Shown here in pieces: positions 24,735-27,274 of a stretch of 27,274 bases of DNA (the first letter of the stretch is position 1; each line of letters begins with the position of its first letter). This DNA is from JAKAGZ01 sp964595355 (GTDB lineage Bacteria; Bacteroidota; Ignavibacteria; Ignavibacteriales; Ignavibacteriaceae), in the NCBI GenBank assembly GCA_964595355.1, contig CAZQQD010000036.1, positions 1 through 27,274 of the forward strand. Direction: 5' to 3'. The notes under the pieces are model-generated. The model searched no databases and had not been told where the DNA came from. It saw nothing but the letters and a program-made list of their open reading frames with translations. Made by a program: the position numbers and the translations under genes.

Positions 24735-26210
24735 TCATTTTTTCTTTACAAAAATTCCACCGCCATAAGCTGCTATCCACACTCTCCCAAATGAATCTTC
24801 CCCTACTCCCCTAATATCATCTATGTTAAGCCCTGTATTATCTGAATTATATACCCTTCTTCCTGTGGCTTGGTTATATTCAACGAGACCTTTTGTAGTC
24901 CCTATCCATTTTACATCATTCTTATCTATAAATATAGTGTTAGTATTGCTATTAGCCGGTACTATCTGAGGAGCTACCAGGTTTCCATTTGAATAATATG
25001 ATACTGAAGAATGCGTTACGTTAGTATAGCCATAGCCTATCCACATAACACCAGTGGGAGACATTGCAAATGTATTAATATTATCTCCTATCTGCGAAGA
25101 ATTAGATGTATTAAACCTTTCTCCGGTATTTATATCTATTATTCCATTTTGTTCCGTACCTATCCAATAATCATAAGAATTATCTACGCAAATTGAAGAA
25201 AATTTTAAACCGTTCAAACCTAATTCTTTAAGAACCGTATTGCTTGCACTCCACACCCTGGTAGTAGATATCCGGGTACTAACTATAGTAGTATCTGTAA
25301 CAAAATAAGTATTGTCGGCAGTTATAGGATTATACGCGTTTGTAAAAATAAATTTAATATCAGTCTCAATAAGAGGAGCAGAAAATCTTGAATTAAATTT
25401 TTCCATAAGGCCATTTCCAGTCAACAAAAGCCCTATATGTGTACCGGCCCACACTGTCCCATCTTGATTAACAGCTATAGCCGTAACATTATTACTAGGT
25501 AGTAAAGAATTACCGAAACTATACTCCTGCCATATATTTCCATCAAATTTTAACAATCCTATATCCTCTGTACCAATCCATACATTATTACTTGGGTCTA
25601 CTACAAGGCCGGTTAAACTAGTTGAAGGTATTTGTGAATTTGTAGTATTATAAAATGACCATACTGTTGTATCTATTAAAGTTTTAGCTTCTGCTGTGAC
25701 AGTTGAATTGCTCTGTACCGTCACTTTCACACTATCATCCAAATGGTTTTTTAGTTGATACTTTACAAAGTAATCACCCGGCCATAAATTATCTAATACT
25801 GCAGGGGTTTTCTTCCCTGATGTACTTCCATTCAAAAAAATAGAAGCGTTATCAGGAGTGGAAACACATTTAATTTTACCATACATCAATGGATCTTTTG
25901 TATAATCAACAAAAATGCTGGGTCGTTTACCTTCTGTAATCTGTTCAGTAAAACTTGTATCCCTGAAATTTTCTTTTTTAAGGGTAATCTTATAACTATC
26001 TGTAGCTAAATATTTAACACTATCCGGTGTTCTCCTCCTAACAAACTTATCGTTTATATATATATCAGCTCCCGGTGGATTTGAATCTATAAATATAAAG
26101 CCATCAGGAGGAGGGACATCAGGAGGTGTAACCGATACTTTTTGTGTACAACCTATGAAAATTACCGGGATAATAATTATTTGTAAAGATATTATTTTTA
26201 CTTTTTTCAT
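24735..26210 (-). CDS. Lipoprotein with two PEGA domains and a Reg_prop-type beta-propeller
   Basis: 491-residue exported lipoprotein. The signal peptide ends in a lipobox at residues 18-21 (FIGC), with Cys21 the lipidation site; Thr follows, so there is no Asp retention signal and outer-membrane sorting is likely. PEGA domain 1 is at about 37-104 (GFIFIDSNPPGADIYINDK) and PEGA 2 at about 111-170 (GKIKCVSTPDNASIFLNG). A propeller with two-component-regulator-type blades fills about 185-491, marked by NVWIGTED, TVWAGTH, DYWIGTEQ, VMWIGYG, VKWIGTTK and RVWIAAYG. No kinase or DNA-binding domain follows, so it is a stand-alone surface protein rather than a sensor kinase. The right-hand neighbour is a close tandem paralogue. 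Function unknown; binding of cell wall or a protein partner is only inferred. Confidence 0.87.
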   Translation of the reverse strand: MKKVKIISLQIIIIPVIFIGCTQKVSVTPPDVPPPDGFIFIDSNPPGADIYINDKFVRRRTPDSVKYLATDSYKITLKKENFRDTSFTEQITEGKRPSIFVDYTKDPLMYGKIKCVSTPDNASIFLNGSTSGKKTPAVLDNLWPGDYFVKYQLKNHLDDSVKVTVQSNSTVTAEAKTLIDTTVWSFYNTTNSQIPSTSLTGLVVDPSNNVWIGTEDIGLLKFDGNIWQEYSFGNSLLPSNNVTAIAVNQDGTVWAGTHIGLLLTGNGLMEKFNSRFSAPLIETDIKFIFTNAYNPITADNTYFVTDTTIVSTRISTTRVWSASNTVLKELGLNGLKFSSICVDNSYDYWIGTEQNGIIDINTGERFNTSNSSQIGDNINTFAMSPTGVMWIGYGYTNVTHSSVSYYSNGNLVAPQIVPANSNTNTIFIDKNDVKWIGTTKGLVEYNQATGRRVYNSDNTGLNIDDIRGVGEDSFGRVWIAAYGGGIFVKKK

Positions 26211-26296
26211 AATTACTTAAATCCGAGAGATTTTGTATAATTAAGGTCAAATTTTATATAAAAGATAGGTTAAGTTTTGCTACCTCACGTTATATA

Positions 26297-27274
26297 TCAT
26301 TTTTTCTTTACAAAAATTCCTTCGCCATAAGCTGCTATCCACACTCTGCCAAATGAATCTTCCCCTACCCCCCTAATATCTTCTATATTAAGCCCTGTAT
26401 TATCTGAATCATATACCGTTCTTCCGGTAGCTTCATTATACTCAACGAGACCTTTTGTCGTGCCTATCCATTTAGTATTATTTCTATCTATAAATATGGT
26501 GTTGGTATTGCTATTAGGCGGTAATACCTGGAGAGCAATCAGGTTTCCATTATAATATGATACTGAAGAATGTGAAACATTAGTATAGTCATAACCTACC
26601 CAAACAACACCTGAGGGAGATACTGCAAGTGTATTAATATTGTCACCTATCTGAGAAGAATTAGTTGTGTTAAACCTTTCCCCGTTATTTAAGTTTATTA
26701 GCCCATTTTGTTCTGTTCCCAGCCACACAGTATTTGAATTATCTACACAAATCGAAGAAAATTTTATACTATAATCACCCAACTCCGCACGTACATTAGT
26801 GTTGACTTCAAAGGTATAACCCGAAATAATAGTAGTATCTGTGGCAATATAGATATAATTATTACCTTTTGTAAAAATAAAATTAATAGGATATATGTCT
26901 ATTAATACAATACCAGCCGGTCCAGTTAAAAAGAGCCAATGACGCGTACCTCCCCATACCGTACCATCCTGGCTAACAGCTATAGTTTTAACATTATTAT
27001 CAGGTCTCCTATCATCACCGGTGTCATATTTTTGCCAAATATTTCCATCAAATTTTATCAGTCCATAATCTTCCGAACCTATCCACACATTATTGCTTGG
27101 GTCTACTACAAGACCTGTAAAATTAGTTGAAGGTATTTCTGAATTTGTAGTATTATAAAATGACCATACTGTTGTATCTACTAAAGTTTTAACTTCTGCT
27201 GTAATAGTTGAACTGCTCCGTACCGTCACTTTTACACTATCATCCAAATGGTTTTTTAGTTGATACTTTACAAA
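26297..27274 (-). CDS. Tandem paralogue of the PEGA/propeller lipoprotein, 5' end beyond window
   Basis: 325 residues are visible, and the frame stays open to the right edge. The edge sequence (FVKYQLKNHLDDSVKV) aligns with residues 148-163 of the neighbouring lipoprotein, inside its second PEGA domain, so a full-length copy is expected to continue outside the window; the TTG at 27247 is not a real start. Propeller motifs NVWIGSED, TVWGGTRH, TVWLGTEQ, VVWVGYD, TKWIGTTK and RVWIAAYG are in the same order. DNA identity to the neighbour is high at both ends and poor in the middle (about 26760-26950). The final residues, GEGIFVKKK, nearly match the neighbour. The pair is a recent tandem duplication. 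Confidence 0.85.
   Translation of the reverse strand, partial: FVKYQLKNHLDDSVKVTVRSSSTITAEVKTLVDTTVWSFYNTTNSEIPSTNFTGLVVDPSNNVWIGSEDYGLIKFDGNIWQKYDTGDDRRPDNNVKTIAVSQDGTVWGGTRHWLFLTGPAGIVLIDIYPINFIFTKGNNYIYIATDTTIISGYTFEVNTNVRAELGDYSIKFSSICVDNSNTVWLGTEQNGLINLNNGERFNTTNSSQIGDNINTLAVSPSGVVWVGYDYTNVSHSSVSYYNGNLIALQVLPPNSNTNTIFIDRNNTKWIGTTKGLVEYNEATGRTVYDSDNTGLNIEDIRGVGEDSFGRVWIAAYGEGIFVKKK

Larger units (their letters stand above)
24735..27274. repeat. Tandem gene duplication (direct repeat of about 1 kb within view)
   Basis: The DNA at about 24740-25720 and 26300-27274 aligns along its length as a direct repeat. By eye the flanks are about 85 to 90 percent identical; the segment at about 25205-25400 versus 26760-26940 is much less alike and of different length. 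The repeat unit extends past the right edge. Confidence 0.8.

Noticed and set aside
1..27274. Search for tRNA genes, CRISPR arrays, insertion sequences, phage or defence genes
   Set aside because: No cloverleaf-like sequence, regular spaced repeats, transposase or integrase motifs or defence domains were seen in the gaps or the translations.

Overview
The window (27,274 bases, AT-rich) looks like a chromosomal segment of a bacterium from the Ignavibacteriota (Chlorobi/Bacteroidetes side of the FCB group). The main reason is three large secreted proteins that end in the type A sorting domain of the type IX secretion system (T9SS), written in the wording typical of Ignavibacteria (YPNPFNPST, YDVLGREVATLV, SGVYFYR, final K(M/L)xLLK). 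Most of the other genes are housekeeping genes. No tRNA, rRNA, CRISPR array, insertion sequence or phage gene was seen, and no gene-free stretch exceeds 300 bases.

Layout. 1-3503, all on the minus strand: an M16 zinc protease, alanine dehydrogenase, then the first 345 codons of NuoG, which runs off the left edge. 3649-8398, minus: two paralogous arylsulfotransferase-like proteins with T9SS tails. 8606-14842, minus: a tight run ptsN - hisS - unknown 170-residue protein - lgt - rlmB - T9SS protein with an N,N-dimethylformamidase-beta-like domain. 15088-16791, plus: a lone large Rossmann-fold protein of unknown function, convergent with a small TPR protein (16793-17278). 17456-19977, minus: a nitrosative/iron-sulfur stress module made of an Rrf2-family regulator, a NapH-like membrane 4Fe-4S protein and the di-iron repair protein RIC. 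20124-20824, plus: an OsmC-like protein and an FmdB-type zinc-ribbon protein. 20821-24001, minus: purL and a YihY/BrkB membrane protein. 24147-24716, plus: a GNAT acetyltransferase. 24735-27274, minus: two tandem PEGA/beta-propeller lipoprotein genes, the second cut by the right edge.

How the parts fit. Cysteine-ligated Rrf2 regulators often sense NO or Fe-S status. Here the Rrf2 gene and the NapH-like gene each carry the same 24-bp inverted-repeat operator exactly 4 nt before the start codon. At the Rrf2 gene this lies against a good sigma70-type promoter (TTGACA, 17 bp, TATCTT), which suggests autoregulation and joint control of Fe-S-related genes. The three T9SS proteins have unrelated or diverged passenger domains. 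Two of them share 104 bp of completely identical DNA within the sorting-domain region, which points to recent duplication or gene conversion of the secretion tag. The lipoprotein pair is a recent tandem duplication whose middle has diverged much more than its flanks.

No wholly new system could be demonstrated. The best leads are the Rrf2 operator pair, the exported arylsulfotransferase/formamidase-like cluster with exchangeable tails, the mosaic lipoprotein pair and the uncharacterised 567-residue Rossmann protein.
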